From DASYLJ01 sp964432595 (GTDB lineage: Bacteria; Desulfobacterota; Binatia; DP-6), in assembly GCA_964432595.1 (NCBI GenBank), contig CAYSOF010000001.1:1-64000 (forward strand): a stretch of 64,000 nt of DNA, in the 5' to 3' direction. The notes under the pieces were generated by a model. It saw nothing but the letters and a program-made list of their open reading frames with translations. It did not search any database and was not told the DNA's origin. Shown here in pieces: positions 1 through 9,260 of this stretch. Numbering within the stretch: the first letter of the stretch is position 1; each line of letters begins with the position of its first letter. The position numbers and the translations under genes are program-made.

Positions 1-348
1 TTTCTGCGTCTGGCGCCCGCTCAGACCGTCGACGGTTTCGTCACATCAAGGTTAGTGAGACCGCCCCCTGCAGCGTCGCAGAAGCGGAGCAGCTTCCCGA
101 CGATCTGCTCGGCACCGCTTATGGAAAATTGTGGGTGCTTGGAACGGCAGAAGAGGGCGAGCGCGGGAAGGTTCGGCGCGACGCATTGCGGAGCCTACGG
201 CGCGTCCGGACCGAGATTCGTCGCCTCGCGGGAAAGACCATAGCCCGACCGTGCAGTCGCAATCTGCGCCGCACGCTTCGCGAAGCCAGTCACCAAGTGC
301 GTCTAGCGCGCTAGCACACCGCTCGCAGCGGGAGGAGGGGTTCGCGCA
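1..348. other. No supported gene
   Basis: Short open frames run across both strands here, but none has a ribosome-binding site, a recognisable domain or a plausible start. The only clear signal is a strong Shine-Dalgarno stretch (GGGAGGAGG) near 330-338 that belongs to the next gene. A gene end entering from the left edge cannot be excluded, because the first plus frame is open from base 1 to 243. Confidence 0.5.
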
Positions 349-1347
349 ATGCCAAAGGCGCTGTCGGGAGTCCGCGTGGCCGCCGTGTTGCTCTTTGCTA
401 TGTGTGATGAAGTACTTGCGGCCTGGCAGTTTCTCCCAGATCCGTTGCGGAGCCTCGTTGTGATCATGGACGTCGGCCGCAAGAGAGTGGTCGGCACACT
501 TCCCACCGAGCTGCCGTCGCGAAACGTCGTCGTCGATCGCATACACCGACGTCTTTACGTCGCGAATACGGGGTGGATGCGCACTACGATGGAACCGAGT
601 TCCATAACCGTCTGGCAGTTGCCGGACGAAAGTATGCTCGGCGACCACAGCCCCTCAGGCGCATTCCTAGCAGCCATTGAGCCCATCGAACGAATTGCCG
701 TAGGTGCGGGACCATTCGACCTTTCGCTCGACGCTTCCGGCAACACACTGGTCGTCGCCAATACAGCGGACGGGTCCATTAGTGTAGTCGATGTCTGGAG
801 CAAGACGGTGCAGTCGATACAGATCGGTGGCCGACCGTCGAGTGTCGTTCAGCGACCGCATTCGACGCTGCTCTACGTCGCGCGCTACGAGAGTTCGGAC
901 GTCGTGGTTCTGGACACGTCCACCGAGACCATTTTGAGTACCATTCCGCTGGAGGGACGCCCGACCGACGTAGTGATGCTCGATGATGGCAGTCGGGTAC
1001 TCGCGGTCTTACCGGAGCTCGGCGCGGTTTCGGAGATTGATACGTCGTCGAACCAAGTAAGTCGGCAGACAGCCGTCGGCAACAATGCCAGTACGATTCG
1101 GACGAAGGGCGGTCATCTCTACGTGTCCGACGTGATCAGCGGGTCAGTCACGCTGCTTGATTCTATTTCGGGTACCGCGCGCCGCAGCCTGGAGATGGGA
1201 AGCGCCATCGCGAGCATGGTGGTGGATGAGGAGACGGGCGGTGTTGCGACGATCTCGTTCAAGACCGGAACAGTAACGATAGCCAATCGCAGTCTTAGCG
1301 AGACCGTCGCGAGCTTCCCGCACGCGTACCTCGTCGGAGAGAGGTGA
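349..1347 (+). CDS. Secreted YVTN-type beta-propeller protein
   Basis: 332 residues. The N-terminus (about 1-25) is a hydrophobic signal-like segment. The body is made of repeated propeller blades of the type 'LVVANTADGSISVVD' and 'LYVARYESSDVVVLD', with VxVxD strands and ~40-residue spacing, as in YVTN/NHL-like surface propellers. These usually act as binding scaffolds and no catalytic motif is visible. The ATG at 349 is chosen because GGGAGGAGG lies about 9 nt upstream. The stop overlaps the start region of the next gene (GTG 1344, ATG 1347/1353), so the two are probably co-transcribed. Codon use is less GC3-biased than in genes after 5.6 kb. The ligand cannot be told from sequence. Confidence 0.8.
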   Translation: MPKALSGVRVAAVLLFAMCDEVLAAWQFLPDPLRSLVVIMDVGRKRVVGTLPTELPSRNVVVDRIHRRLYVANTGWMRTTMEPSSITVWQLPDESMLGDHSPSGAFLAAIEPIERIAVGAGPFDLSLDASGNTLVVANTADGSISVVDVWSKTVQSIQIGGRPSSVVQRPHSTLLYVARYESSDVVVLDTSTETILSTIPLEGRPTDVVMLDDGSRVLAVLPELGAVSEIDTSSNQVSRQTAVGNNASTIRTKGGHLYVSDVISGSVTLLDSISGTARRSLEMGSAIASMVVDEETGGVATISFKTGTVTIANRSLSETVASFPHAYLVGER

Positions 1348-1352
1348 TGGAC

Positions 1353-2363
1353 ATGGGTGGAAGGCTCGTCTCATGGTTCAGGCGTGGCCAGGCTCTCCGA
1401 AACATCGTGGCGGTTGCTGCATTGGCCTGCCTTGCCCCCTCGCTCGCGGAAGGTGCCGAATGCACCGGCTCATGCCCTACTAGTGGAGTGTGTGGGTTCG
1501 GATGCACCGAGGTCGGCATCCGTCTCGCGGTGGTAAGCGCGAACGCGTGCACAGGTCCGGTGACGATCTTTTTCGACCAGTCGCTGTGTACCGCTACGTG
1601 TGGCGGATCGACCCGGACCAGTTGCTGTGGCCCGGGGGAGGGGCAGTGTACCGGCCGCGACACTTGCTACATTGACCTGCAACAGTCGACGCCGATTGGG
1701 GCATGTAGCGACGACCCGCCGAACGAGAAATCGCTCTGCCTCGAAGGCGACAACATCACGATGAGCGGCGAGTTCAAACTGATGCTGCAGTACGCTGGAG
1801 CGCGAGCGAGCGCCGCGAACGTCGTAGCTCAGCCTTGCAAGGAGGACGTCCCTCCTGGGAATCTAAATGTGAAGGGCATCCGAGTGCGTGGCAACAACAA
1901 CACGATCGAGGCACTCGGGCTGCGCTATTTCCCGGATTCAGCAATCAGGGTGGACACCGGCAACAGCCACACGTTGCGATACATCAACGCTGACCGCATA
2001 TGCGACGATGCCATCGACACTCCCGTTCGCAGATCGTCGGACCCGGTCGGAACCCCACCAGGGCCGACCAACTTGTACATCACGCTGAGCAGACTCGAGG
2101 GGCATACGCTCGCGGACTACACTGCGAACGGGTTCTACTGCTTAGACAACATGAATCAGCCCGCGCCGTGTGGACGCGGAAAAGGCATTCAGATCAACAG
2201 TGGTACGGCGACGGTTACCAACAACGACATCAACCGCGTCTTCATTCCGGCGCGCGTTTGCTCGCGTGGCTCCATTGGGAACGGTGGGTGTGGCACCGAT
2301 CTGCTGGCGCACGGACCTCACGTCTTCTCGTACAATCGGACGACGGGTCTAATGCAGGTCTAA
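1353..2363 (+). CDS. Right-handed beta-helix secreted protein, N-terminal part (frameshifted)
   Basis: Possible starts are GTG 1344, ATG 1347 and ATG 1353. The last sits 9 nt after GAGAGG and gives a good signal peptide (MGGRLVSWFRRG, then a hydrophobic core ending SLAEGAEC). The mature part is Cys-rich, then shows short repeated strands such as 'VKGIRVRGNNNTIEALGLRYF' split over turns, typical of pectate-lyase-like parallel beta-helices that bind or cleave polysaccharide. The frame ends at 2363 only because of an 11-bp tandem duplication; the rest of the protein continues in another frame. Without the duplication the protein would have about 606 residues. Catalytic residues of polysaccharide lyases were not identified. 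Confidence 0.72.
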   Translation: MGGRLVSWFRRGQALRNIVAVAALACLAPSLAEGAECTGSCPTSGVCGFGCTEVGIRLAVVSANACTGPVTIFFDQSLCTATCGGSTRTSCCGPGEGQCTGRDTCYIDLQQSTPIGACSDDPPNEKSLCLEGDNITMSGEFKLMLQYAGARASAANVVAQPCKEDVPPGNLNVKGIRVRGNNNTIEALGLRYFPDSAIRVDTGNSHTLRYINADRICDDAIDTPVRRSSDPVGTPPGPTNLYITLSRLEGHTLADYTANGFYCLDNMNQPAPCGRGKGIQINSGTATVTNNDINRVFIPARVCSRGSIGNGGCGTDLLAHGPHVFSYNRTTGLMQV

Positions 2364-2367
2364 TGCC
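2346..2367 (+). repeat. 11-bp tandem duplication that breaks the beta-helix gene
   Basis: GGTCTAATGCA (2346-2356) is followed at once by GGTCTAATGCC (2357-2367). Removing one 11-bp unit joins the upstream frame (T-T-G-L-M) directly to P-N-N-P-D of the downstream frame, so the duplication fully explains the frameshift and the premature stop. Confidence 0.9.
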
Positions 2368-3184
2368 GAACAATCCGGACTGCGAATATGTCGACAGCGG
2401 AGACCCTGGAGCGGTCCCGGATGGCTGCCAGAACTACTCGGTCCAGTTCACTGGGCCCGTTCCGATCGCTGACCGTTCGTGCAGAGAGATATGCCAGGGC
2501 TATGAACTCGGCTTCTCGGATACGACGACGGTGTTCGAACACAACGACGTTAGGTACTGCAAGTGGGCGACTCGCGTAGAGCCGTCTGCGACCGCGCGAA
2601 TTCAGTCGAACGTCTTCAAGGTGAACTACGGTGGGGCAATAGAGGTGACTGACACCTCAGCGCGCGTCATGGCCGAAGACAATCTCTTCGTTCAGAATGG
2701 GTGCAACCAAAACGTCAACCCAGCATGGCAGCGGGCACAGGTTGCGCTGGGAAAGATTGGAAAGGGTGACGAGGCGGCGGGGACGCCACCGATTCCGTCG
2801 AAGATCGATCTGGGCGGCGGGGACATCAACAGAATGAGCGTTGTTGACCCATCGTTCAGCTGTAACCCGGTCAATCAGGGTGTCGGAGGCTATCAGACGA
2901 AATGCTCAGATGGGGGCAATCGGTTCTGCCGAGACGGAGCCCGCGCGGACATCGACATCTACAACCCAGATCCTGCGGTATCAGTAGGGGTAGGAGAATC
3001 GGTGCGCCCAAGTTGCTTCGCGACCTCTAATACGACGACAGGGCTCTCGGGGCGCGTGGTCTCCCTCGTGGACGTCGGCGGCGTTGGGACGCGATGTGGC
3101 GCGAGCACCTTGCCGGACAACGTATCTCCGCAGCCCTGCTCGGTCGGAGCGACATCGTGCGACTGTAGTGCCGTCTGGCCATAG
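2363..3184 (+). CDS. Beta-helix protein, C-terminal part after frameshift
   Basis: This is the continuation of the preceding gene in the next frame. Real coding similarity starts at G-L-M from 2357 on, and the first ATG is at 2363 inside a TAATG stop/start overlap, so reinitiation could give a separate 273-residue product. Features include further helix-like strands ('TVFEHNDVRYC', 'IQSNVFKVNYGGAIEVTD', 'VMAEDNLFVQNGC') and a Cys-rich tail. It has no signal peptide of its own, so the fragment alone would probably stay in the cytoplasm. Either it is a pseudogene half, or the duplication is a reversible switch or an assembly artefact. Confidence 0.7.
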   Translation: MPNNPDCEYVDSGDPGAVPDGCQNYSVQFTGPVPIADRSCREICQGYELGFSDTTTVFEHNDVRYCKWATRVEPSATARIQSNVFKVNYGGAIEVTDTSARVMAEDNLFVQNGCNQNVNPAWQRAQVALGKIGKGDEAAGTPPIPSKIDLGGGDINRMSVVDPSFSCNPVNQGVGGYQTKCSDGGNRFCRDGARADIDIYNPDPAVSVGVGESVRPSCFATSNTTTGLSGRVVSLVDVGGVGTRCGASTLPDNVSPQPCSVGATSCDCSAVWP

Positions 3185-3198
3185 TATCTCGGTGCGGC

Positions 3199-4005
3199 AT
3201 GGTGATTCCGTACTGGCCGGAGGCGTATTCGGTCACCATCGGCGCGGCGGTTGTGATGGGGTTGATCGCGGCGTCGGCGATGCCGCGGCCACAGGGCATG
3301 ACGCGGCTACGAATGCTTGCAGTCACCGCCGTTCTAGCGGCGCTGATGCTCGTCGGGGCCAAGGCGTACTTCGTCGTGGAGCAGCTCGTTCAGTTTGGTG
3401 CGTCGGCAGTGTCGTGGAGTGGGGGGTATCGTCAGCCGGGAGCTATAGTTGCCGCGTTGGCGCTCCCGCTGGTCGTCCGAATTATGGCGCCTGGCGCGAG
3501 ACCCGCTGAGGTGGCCGATGTTTTCGTTGTGCCGGCCGCCTTGGGAATCGCGACCTTTCGAGTCGGCTGTCTTCTGCGCGGTTGTTGCTTCGGCGACATC
3601 TCGACTCTTCCGTGGGCCGTTCGGTTCCATGCCGAGACACCCGTTTGGGCGTTCCAGGAGGGCAGTCGAATCCTTGCTGGCTACGAGCCGTTGACGGTCC
3701 CCGTCCATCCCTTACAGGTGTACTTTCTCGTTTGGGTCGTCGCGAGCGCATTGTTCGCGGTCGCATGCAAAGCATCGCTTCCGATGAAGCCCGGACAAAC
3801 GCTTCTGCTGTTCATCGCCATCCACGAGATTGGAAAGGGCTTGATCGAAGCGTTTCGTCCGGCGCCATTGGTCGGCATCGACACTGTTCGGTGGGCTCAT
3901 GCGGCGATCGCTGCGGCGGCCATGGGCGGGATGGTGGCTCTCTATTGGTGGGATGAGCGTAGAGCGCTACCGTCTCGGTCCGAGCACTCGATTAGCAAGG
4001 CGTAA
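3199..4005 (+). CDS. Lgt-like prolipoprotein diacylglyceryl transferase family membrane protein
   Basis: 268 residues with about seven hydrophobic segments. Lgt-family landmarks are present: 'GYRQPGAIVAAL' (the G-x-x-x-x-G-G/A loop), 'RVGCLLRGCCFGD' followed by 'LPWAVRF', and 'HPLQVYF'. Canonical Lgt attaches diacylglycerol to lipobox cysteines in the inner membrane. This copy starts 14 bp after the beta-helix gene and has the same less GC-biased codon use, so it looks like an accessory paralogue, perhaps dedicated to the neighbouring exported proteins, rather than the housekeeping enzyme. Activity is inferred from the family only. Confidence 0.72.
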   Translation: MVIPYWPEAYSVTIGAAVVMGLIAASAMPRPQGMTRLRMLAVTAVLAALMLVGAKAYFVVEQLVQFGASAVSWSGGYRQPGAIVAALALPLVVRIMAPGARPAEVADVFVVPAALGIATFRVGCLLRGCCFGDISTLPWAVRFHAETPVWAFQEGSRILAGYEPLTVPVHPLQVYFLVWVVASALFAVACKASLPMKPGQTLLLFIAIHEIGKGLIEAFRPAPLVGIDTVRWAHAAIAAAAMGGMVALYWWDERRALPSRSEHSISKA

Positions 4006-4082
4006 TCGGACGTCATCGTCCGTGAGGCCTGCGAGCATCCGTCCGAGCGGCGCGGCGTTGCACAGCATGGTATACTGCTTGC

Positions 4083-4361
4083 ATGATTCCACATGCGTGT
4101 GCTGCCATCGCCGCGAGTATGTGGGGAGCCTTGACGGCGATTGCCCTTGTCGCAGATCCGGTTCTCGCGACCCACTACTTGTGCTCGGCCGAAGGCGTGG
4201 AGTGTTCTTTGGCTGCGAGCGTTCGACTGTTCGGCTATTTTCTGTCGTCCGCGTTCAGCGACACGATGACAATCGTTCGGTATGTGCTTGCCCCATCGCT
4301 GGTGTGCCTACCCCTCATCACGTGGACGAAACGCGAGAGATGCAGCGGCGACACAATCTAG
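4083..4361 (+). CDS. Small membrane protein, unknown function
   Basis: 92 residues, ATG start. The first ~30 residues (HACAAIAASMWGALTAIALV) and residues ~46-82 form two hydrophobic helices, with a positively charged C-terminus (TWTKRERC). Two cysteines lie in the loop between them (CSAEGVEC). There is no family I recognise. It follows the Lgt-like gene by 77 bp in the same direction and shares its codon style. The start has no strong ribosome-binding site, so the gene call is moderate. Confidence 0.45.
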   Translation: MIPHACAAIAASMWGALTAIALVADPVLATHYLCSAEGVECSLAASVRLFGYFLSSAFSDTMTIVRYVLAPSLVCLPLITWTKRERCSGDTI

Positions 4362-4494
4362 CCGGGGAACCCGAGGGCCGCCACATCGATGCCATGTTCC
4401 AGAAGATAAGCCCGCGTCGGATTATATGCTGAGGAGCATCGATAGACCGTATCCGTTCGGTGAACCGCGTCGCTGACAGGCGAGCGACGACGCG

Positions 4495-5535
4495 CTACGG
4501 GTCGTCGGGATGGGCGCGATCGAGCGCGAGGATCGCGGAGCGGAAGGGGTTGTCGGCGAGCGTTCGCTGAGTCTCCTCCTGCTCGAAGGTGCGCGCCCAG
4601 TAGGCGGGCGCGAGCTCGAGCACGCGCCGGCTCGGCCAGCTGGGCAGCAGGCAGAAGAGGTCCCGCAAGTACGCCCACGGCTCCACCTGGTGGAGCCCGC
4701 AGCTCGCGAGGAGCGAGACGAAGACGGTGTTCACCTCAGCGCCGTCCTCCGAGCCGACGAACAGCCAGTTACGGCCCGACGACCTGGCGGCGGAGCTGCA
4801 GCTCGCTCCAGTTGTTGTGGATCGGCAACCGGCCGTCGTCGAGGAAGCGCTCGAACGCCGGCTGATGATTGGTGGCATAGCCGAGCGCCTTCGCGAGCGG
4901 CGTTTCGTCCAGCGCCGTGGGCTTGAGCGTCCAGCACCAGTCGAAGAACTTCGTGACGAGCGGGCGCGACGTGTCCGCGCGGACCGCGAGGCGCCGGGCG
5001 GGCGGGGCATCGACCAGCGACCGCTCGACGGCGAACAGCGCCCCGATCATCGCCAGCGCCGCCCGCGCGTGCTCGGGCTCCGACCTGAGCGTCTTGAACC
5101 AGTACCGCCGCAAGTGCTCCAGCAGCCCGCCTCCTGCACGCGGCCGTCCGCGAAGAGGTGGTGGTAGACGCTGTGCGCGTCGGCGACGAGCACGCCCTCG
5201 TAGCCCGGGAGCAGACGATCGACGGCGGCCTTGTCGTGTTTGGCCGAGTACTGGAAGAGCACGTGCAGCCCCGGTGCCACGAGGACCCAGAAGTGCCCGT
5301 GGCGACACTGCGTCGGCGCCTGCACGAGGACGCCGGTCGCGTCGGTGCACAGGTAGGGCTGCTGCAGCGCCTCGGCGTGCATGGCCGCGACGATGGGGCG
5401 GGCCAACCGCGCCAGCTCGTCGTGCCAGCCGCGCCAGCCGGGGTCGGGGGGCGCGGCCGCCAGGAAGGTCCGACAAGGTAGGTGCTCGGTCAACTTCGCA
5501 GGGTTGTCCGGGGTTGTCCTTCCTATCGTCTCAAG
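4495..5535 (-). pseudogene. Degraded IS66-family transposase
   Basis: Three frame pieces read right to left give the C-terminal two thirds of an IS66 DDE transposase: 'YLCTDATGVLVQAP' (first Asp), 'GVLVADAHSVYHH' (second Asp), 'WFKTLRSEPEHARAAL', 'LPIHNNWSELQLRRQVVG' (Glu), 'RNWLFVGSEDGAEVNT', and the tail 'FRSAILALDRAHPDDP'. The frame changes after 'EAGCW' (about 5132; restoring one G in a GG run gives W-E-H-L-R-R-Y) and again after 'QVVG' (about 4770). The N-terminal helix-turn-helix and zinc-finger part is missing: the frame is closed by a stop at 5536-5538. It is therefore a dead remnant. No terminal inverted repeats were identified. Confidence 0.88.
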
Positions 5536-5606
5536 TCAGCGCGACGCCCCCATTGGCGCGCCCGCGGGGCGGGATCGCGCGCCGGGCGGCACGGGGTCGG
5601 GTCGCC

Positions 5607-8600
5607 TCACGGCAACCGCACCGCGCTCACCGGCGAGGTGTTCGTCGGCGCGTACACGAACACCGCGACACCGTTCCCGCCGACACCGAGCCCCGCGTTC
5701 GCGGAGACGCCGGGGCCCGGTACGTCATGCGTCGTCGCCTCCCAGCCCGATGCGGTCGTGAAGCGCTTGTAGTGACCCATGCCGTCGCCCGTGAGCCACG
5801 CGACGACGGCGTTGCCCGCGGCATCGACGCCGGGGTTCACGAACGCCCCCGTCGCCGAGAGCAGCACGGGGGAGCCCCAGCCGGCGTCGGGCGTGTACCG
5901 CACGGCGAACAGGCCGGGCCCCGGCGCGACGCTCGTGCACCCGACGACGAACGCCGCGCCGTCCGCCGCCGCGACGATCCGCGCGTCGAAGGGACACGAC
6001 GCGTTGGTCTGGACCGTGAGCGGCGCGCTCCACGTCTGCGTCGTCTGGTCGAAGCGACGCACGACGTGCTGGATCGAGTCGGTCACGACGAGCGCGAACA
6101 GATTGCCGGACCCGTCGACGGCCAGGCTCAACCACTCCATCGTCTCGAACGTCTCCACCGCGCTCCACCCCTGTCCGGGCGCATAGCGACGGACCTTGGC
6201 TTCGAGCGTGGCCAGCGACTGGGCGGCGGCGATCGCGTGGCCGGTCGGCCCGACCGCGAGCGTCGGCCGGCGCACGTCGTCGAGCAGGATCTCCGGCGCC
6301 GTCCACGCACCGCCCGCGGCCGAGCGTGTCCAGTAAAGGTCGCCCTGCCCCGCGGGCGCCGTCGTGCCGAAGGCGGCGATCACGTTGCCGGCGGCGTCGG
6401 CGCCGACGGCGTCCATGCGGTCGAATGGGGTCGTGACGTTTTCGACCAGATCGGGGAAGCTCCAGCCCGTCTCCGGCGTGAAGCGGCTGTGATAGATGCT
6501 GAAGATGTTGCCCGGCGACGGGTCGCCCCACACCGCGATGGCGCCGTCGGGCGTGGCCGCGACGGCCGCGCCGGTCGCGCCACCGACCTTGGCGCCGCCG
6601 AAGAACTTGGTCGGCGGCGACCAGCCCACGCCCGGCGTGTACTGCGCGGCGAGCGTCTCGTGGTTGCTGGTCGACGGCACGCCGCGTTGCCAGACGACGT
6701 ACGTGGTTCCGTCGGCGCCGGCCGCGACGGCCGTCCCGGATGCCCCGCCCGGACCGACCGGCACCAGCGTCCCGGGCGTCTCGGCGACGGTGAACGTCCA
6801 CTCGAGCGGATTCGGGAACCCGTTCGGCGAGGGCTCGCCCGGCGAGCGGAAGCCCGACATCTTCGCGCGGTAAGCGGCGCCCGGCACGAGCGGGGCGTCG
6901 GGCGTGAAGGTCGCGCCGGCACCGGCGACGTTGGTGGTGCCGTCCACCGAGCCCACCGCGTCGAACAGAGCGAAGCTCAGGATGGCCGAGACGGTGCGCG
7001 AGAAGGTGACCGCGGGCGTCACCGACGGCGACACCCCGGTCACGTTCGCCGCGGGCGTCGTCGAGAGCACGATGGGGAAGTCGGCGGTGTAGTCGACCAG
7101 CATGTGGTACTCGCCGTCCGGCGCGCCCGGCGCGAGGTTGACCACGATCCGGTAGTTGCCGGTCTCCGGCAGCACGAGTCCGATGAGTCCCGGCTTGTTC
7201 GACGTCGGCAGGTACGCGACCGGACCCAGCTCGCTGTCGTCGGGCAGCACGATGGTGACGTCGGCGGCGGTGACGGTCGAGCCCGGCTCGTCGACGGTGA
7301 CGAACACCGTCTGGCCGGCGACGCCGTCGAAGTCGTAGACGTGCAGGCTGTCCTCGTCGGAGATCTCGCGCTCGATCTCGTACGGGATCGTGATGTGCGA
7401 GCTGTCGGCGTCCACTGGCTCGAGGACCACGATCACTTCTTCCTCGACGTTGGCCGCCCCGCGGATGGGCGTCGTGCCCCGGAGCAGCCCGCCCATGGCG
7501 CGCGACTGGAGGACGAGGTCCATGTCGGCCGGCACCGGGAACGGCGCGCCGCCGCCCGCCGGCAGCACGGCCTGGCCGATCCAGTTCGGGAACGATTGCG
7601 CCGCGACGGCGGTCACCGAGAAGCCGTCGTCCGGCTGCTCGGGGCCGGTGCCGGCGTGCCAGCAGTGCCCGGTGCCGGTGAGATCTTCGAGGATGCCGTC
7701 GGCGTTGGTGTCGACGAGGCAGCGCGGCTTCGGAAAGTACCGCGGCTCTGGCTTGTCGTGATTCCACGGCGAGAAATGCGTCACCTGACCGCGCAGGGCG
7801 AGCCCCGACGGCGAGGTCGGCGACGCGACGACGGTTCCCTGCCCTTCCTCGACCCATCCGCCCGTCGCCGGATCGAGCGACCACAGCGGATACGTCTGTC
7901 CCTCCGCCACCGGCGAGCCGTCGAGGTTCTTCCCGGCGTAGATCGGGATCTCGATGGTGGCGAGCATCCCCGGCACGAGGTTCAGCGGCTGGCCGTTCTG
8001 CTCGAAGGAGTAGTCGACGGTGCCGTAGGTGACGATCGGCGCCTCGGTGCCGTCGGGCGACAGCCCGACCGCACGCCCGGGAAACGCGCGGATGCGGTCC
8101 ACGACGTCGATGGGCGTGACGAACGCGTCGACGGTCCCGGTGACGGGATCGCCCGCGGCGTCGACGAGGGCGTTCGCCGGCAGCGCGACCTGCGCGCCCT
8201 CCGCGCCCGTCACGGCACCGCCGGCCACGGCGTCGAGCGGCTGGGCGGGCTGTCGCGCGAGCAGCGTCGCCTCGAAAAATGCGTCCGGCTGCGGCAGGTC
8301 GGGCACCTCGGTCAGGACCACCTGCTCCACGTAGCCGTCCTTCGTCACCGTGATGCGCACCGGCACGCCCTGGCCGACGGTCACCGACACCTCGCCCGCG
8401 CCGTCCGACACGGCGGTGCCGCCGGGCTCGGCGCGCACCTCGGCGCCGGCGATCGGCGCGCCCGACACCTCGAGCACGCGCCCCTGCGCCGTCGTGGTGG
8501 AGGTGGGCTGCGGTCCGGCGGCGATCTCGAGGACGCGATCGAGCGTCGTCTCGTGGCCACAGCCGTCGCTCACTGTCAGGCGCACGGTCTTCGACCCGGC

Positions 8601-9260
8601 GGTCGTGTAGACGTGCGCCACCTTGTCACCGCCGCCGCGCCGCCCGTCGCCGAAGCTCCACGCGAAGACGAGCGGATCCCCGTCGGCGTCGGTCGTCGCG
8701 CTGGCATCGAAGGTGACCGCCTGCCCCGCGGCCTGCGTGCCGCCGGTCGTGATCTGCGCCACCGGAGCGTTCGAGCCGCACGACGGCCCGCCGCCGCACG
8801 CGCAGCTCGTGCCGCAGAGCTGACCCACGGCGCAGCCGCTCGGACCGTCGCACGCTTCGCTGGCGGCGTCGACGAAACCGTCGCCGCAGCGCGAGCGCGC
8901 CGCCGTGACGTCACGACGCAGCTTGCTCTTCTTCGCCCGGAAGACGCCGGTGAGCGTCGCGCAGTCGGCGGAAATCTTGCCGGTGAAGACGGCCTTCCCG
9001 GTCAGCCCCGGGCACGACGTCCACCGTGCCGCGACCGCCGTGCCTTTCTTCTTCGCCTTGAGCTTCGCCTTCACCGGCGGGCAGCCGCTGCTCGACGCCA
9101 CCGTCGCGCCGACGAGGACGGCGTCGGGGCCGGTGCTGCCGACGAGCGGCTCGCCGGACACGACGTAAGTGCCGGTGCACGCGACCGGCTTCGGCTTGCG
9201 CGCCGCCTCGGCAGCGCCGGCGACGCCGAGGGCGAGCAGGACGATCCATGCGGTGCGCAT
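5607..9260 (-). CDS. Large secreted PKD-domain protein
   Basis: 1,217 residues. The start at 9260 is fixed by a GAGGAGG ribosome-binding site and a clear signal peptide (MRTAWIVLLALGVAGAAEA); the frame is open further upstream but only as a shadow of other genes. Order of parts: a basic Cys-containing N-terminal module; a Cys knot-like stretch (~125-155); a PKD domain (~165-245, 'DADGDPLVFAWSFGDG'); a carboxypeptidase-regulatory-like beta-sandwich (~285-350, 'APIAGAEVRAEPGG'); a long central region; a bacterial Ig-like (Big_5) domain starting 'TTPAANVTGVSPSVTPAVTF'; and a C-terminal region with repeated 'YTPGVGWSPPTKF'-type blades that resembles a propeller. It is likely cell-surface or extracellular. 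Its ATG overlaps the stop of the 60-aa gene (ATGA), implying coupled translation. Confidence 0.85.
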   Translation of the reverse strand: MRTAWIVLLALGVAGAAEAARKPKPVACTGTYVVSGEPLVGSTGPDAVLVGATVASSSGCPPVKAKLKAKKKGTAVAARWTSCPGLTGKAVFTGKISADCATLTGVFRAKKSKLRRDVTAARSRCGDGFVDAASEACDGPSGCAVGQLCGTSCACGGGPSCGSNAPVAQITTGGTQAAGQAVTFDASATTDADGDPLVFAWSFGDGRRGGGDKVAHVYTTAGSKTVRLTVSDGCGHETTLDRVLEIAAGPQPTSTTTAQGRVLEVSGAPIAGAEVRAEPGGTAVSDGAGEVSVTVGQGVPVRITVTKDGYVEQVVLTEVPDLPQPDAFFEATLLARQPAQPLDAVAGGAVTGAEGAQVALPANALVDAAGDPVTGTVDAFVTPIDVVDRIRAFPGRAVGLSPDGTEAPIVTYGTVDYSFEQNGQPLNLVPGMLATIEIPIYAGKNLDGSPVAEGQTYPLWSLDPATGGWVEEGQGTVVASPTSPSGLALRGQVTHFSPWNHDKPEPRYFPKPRCLVDTNADGILEDLTGTGHCWHAGTGPEQPDDGFSVTAVAAQSFPNWIGQAVLPAGGGAPFPVPADMDLVLQSRAMGGLLRGTTPIRGAANVEEEVIVVLEPVDADSSHITIPYEIEREISDEDSLHVYDFDGVAGQTVFVTVDEPGSTVTAADVTIVLPDDSELGPVAYLPTSNKPGLIGLVLPETGNYRIVVNLAPGAPDGEYHMLVDYTADFPIVLSTTPAANVTGVSPSVTPAVTFSRTVSAILSFALFDAVGSVDGTTNVAGAGATFTPDAPLVPGAAYRAKMSGFRSPGEPSPNGFPNPLEWTFTVAETPGTLVPVGPGGASGTAVAAGADGTTYVVWQRGVPSTSNHETLAAQYTPGVGWSPPTKFFGGAKVGGATGAAVAATPDGAIAVWGDPSPGNIFSIYHSRFTPETGWSFPDLVENVTTPFDRMDAVGADAAGNVIAAFGTTAPAGQGDLYWTRSAAGGAWTAPEILLDDVRRPTLAVGPTGHAIAAAQSLATLEAKVRRYAPGQGWSAVETFETMEWLSLAVDGSGNLFALVVTDSIQHVVRRFDQTTQTWSAPLTVQTNASCPFDARIVAAADGAAFVVGCTSVAPGPGLFAVRYTPDAGWGSPVLLSATGAFVNPGVDAAGNAVVAWLTGDGMGHYKRFTTASGWEATTHDVPGPGVSANAGLGVGGNGVAVFVYAPTNTSPVSAVRLP

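Noticed and set aside
52..648. A 198-codon minus-strand frame at the left edge
   Set aside because: Antisense to the YVTN propeller gene, which has a signal peptide and ribosome-binding site; no domain in the minus frame.
5501..5520. Tandem 10-bp repeat (GGGTTGTCCG-like) at the IS66 end
   Set aside because: Only two units and no matching sequence was noticed at the other end of the relic, so it is not evidence for an IS terminus.
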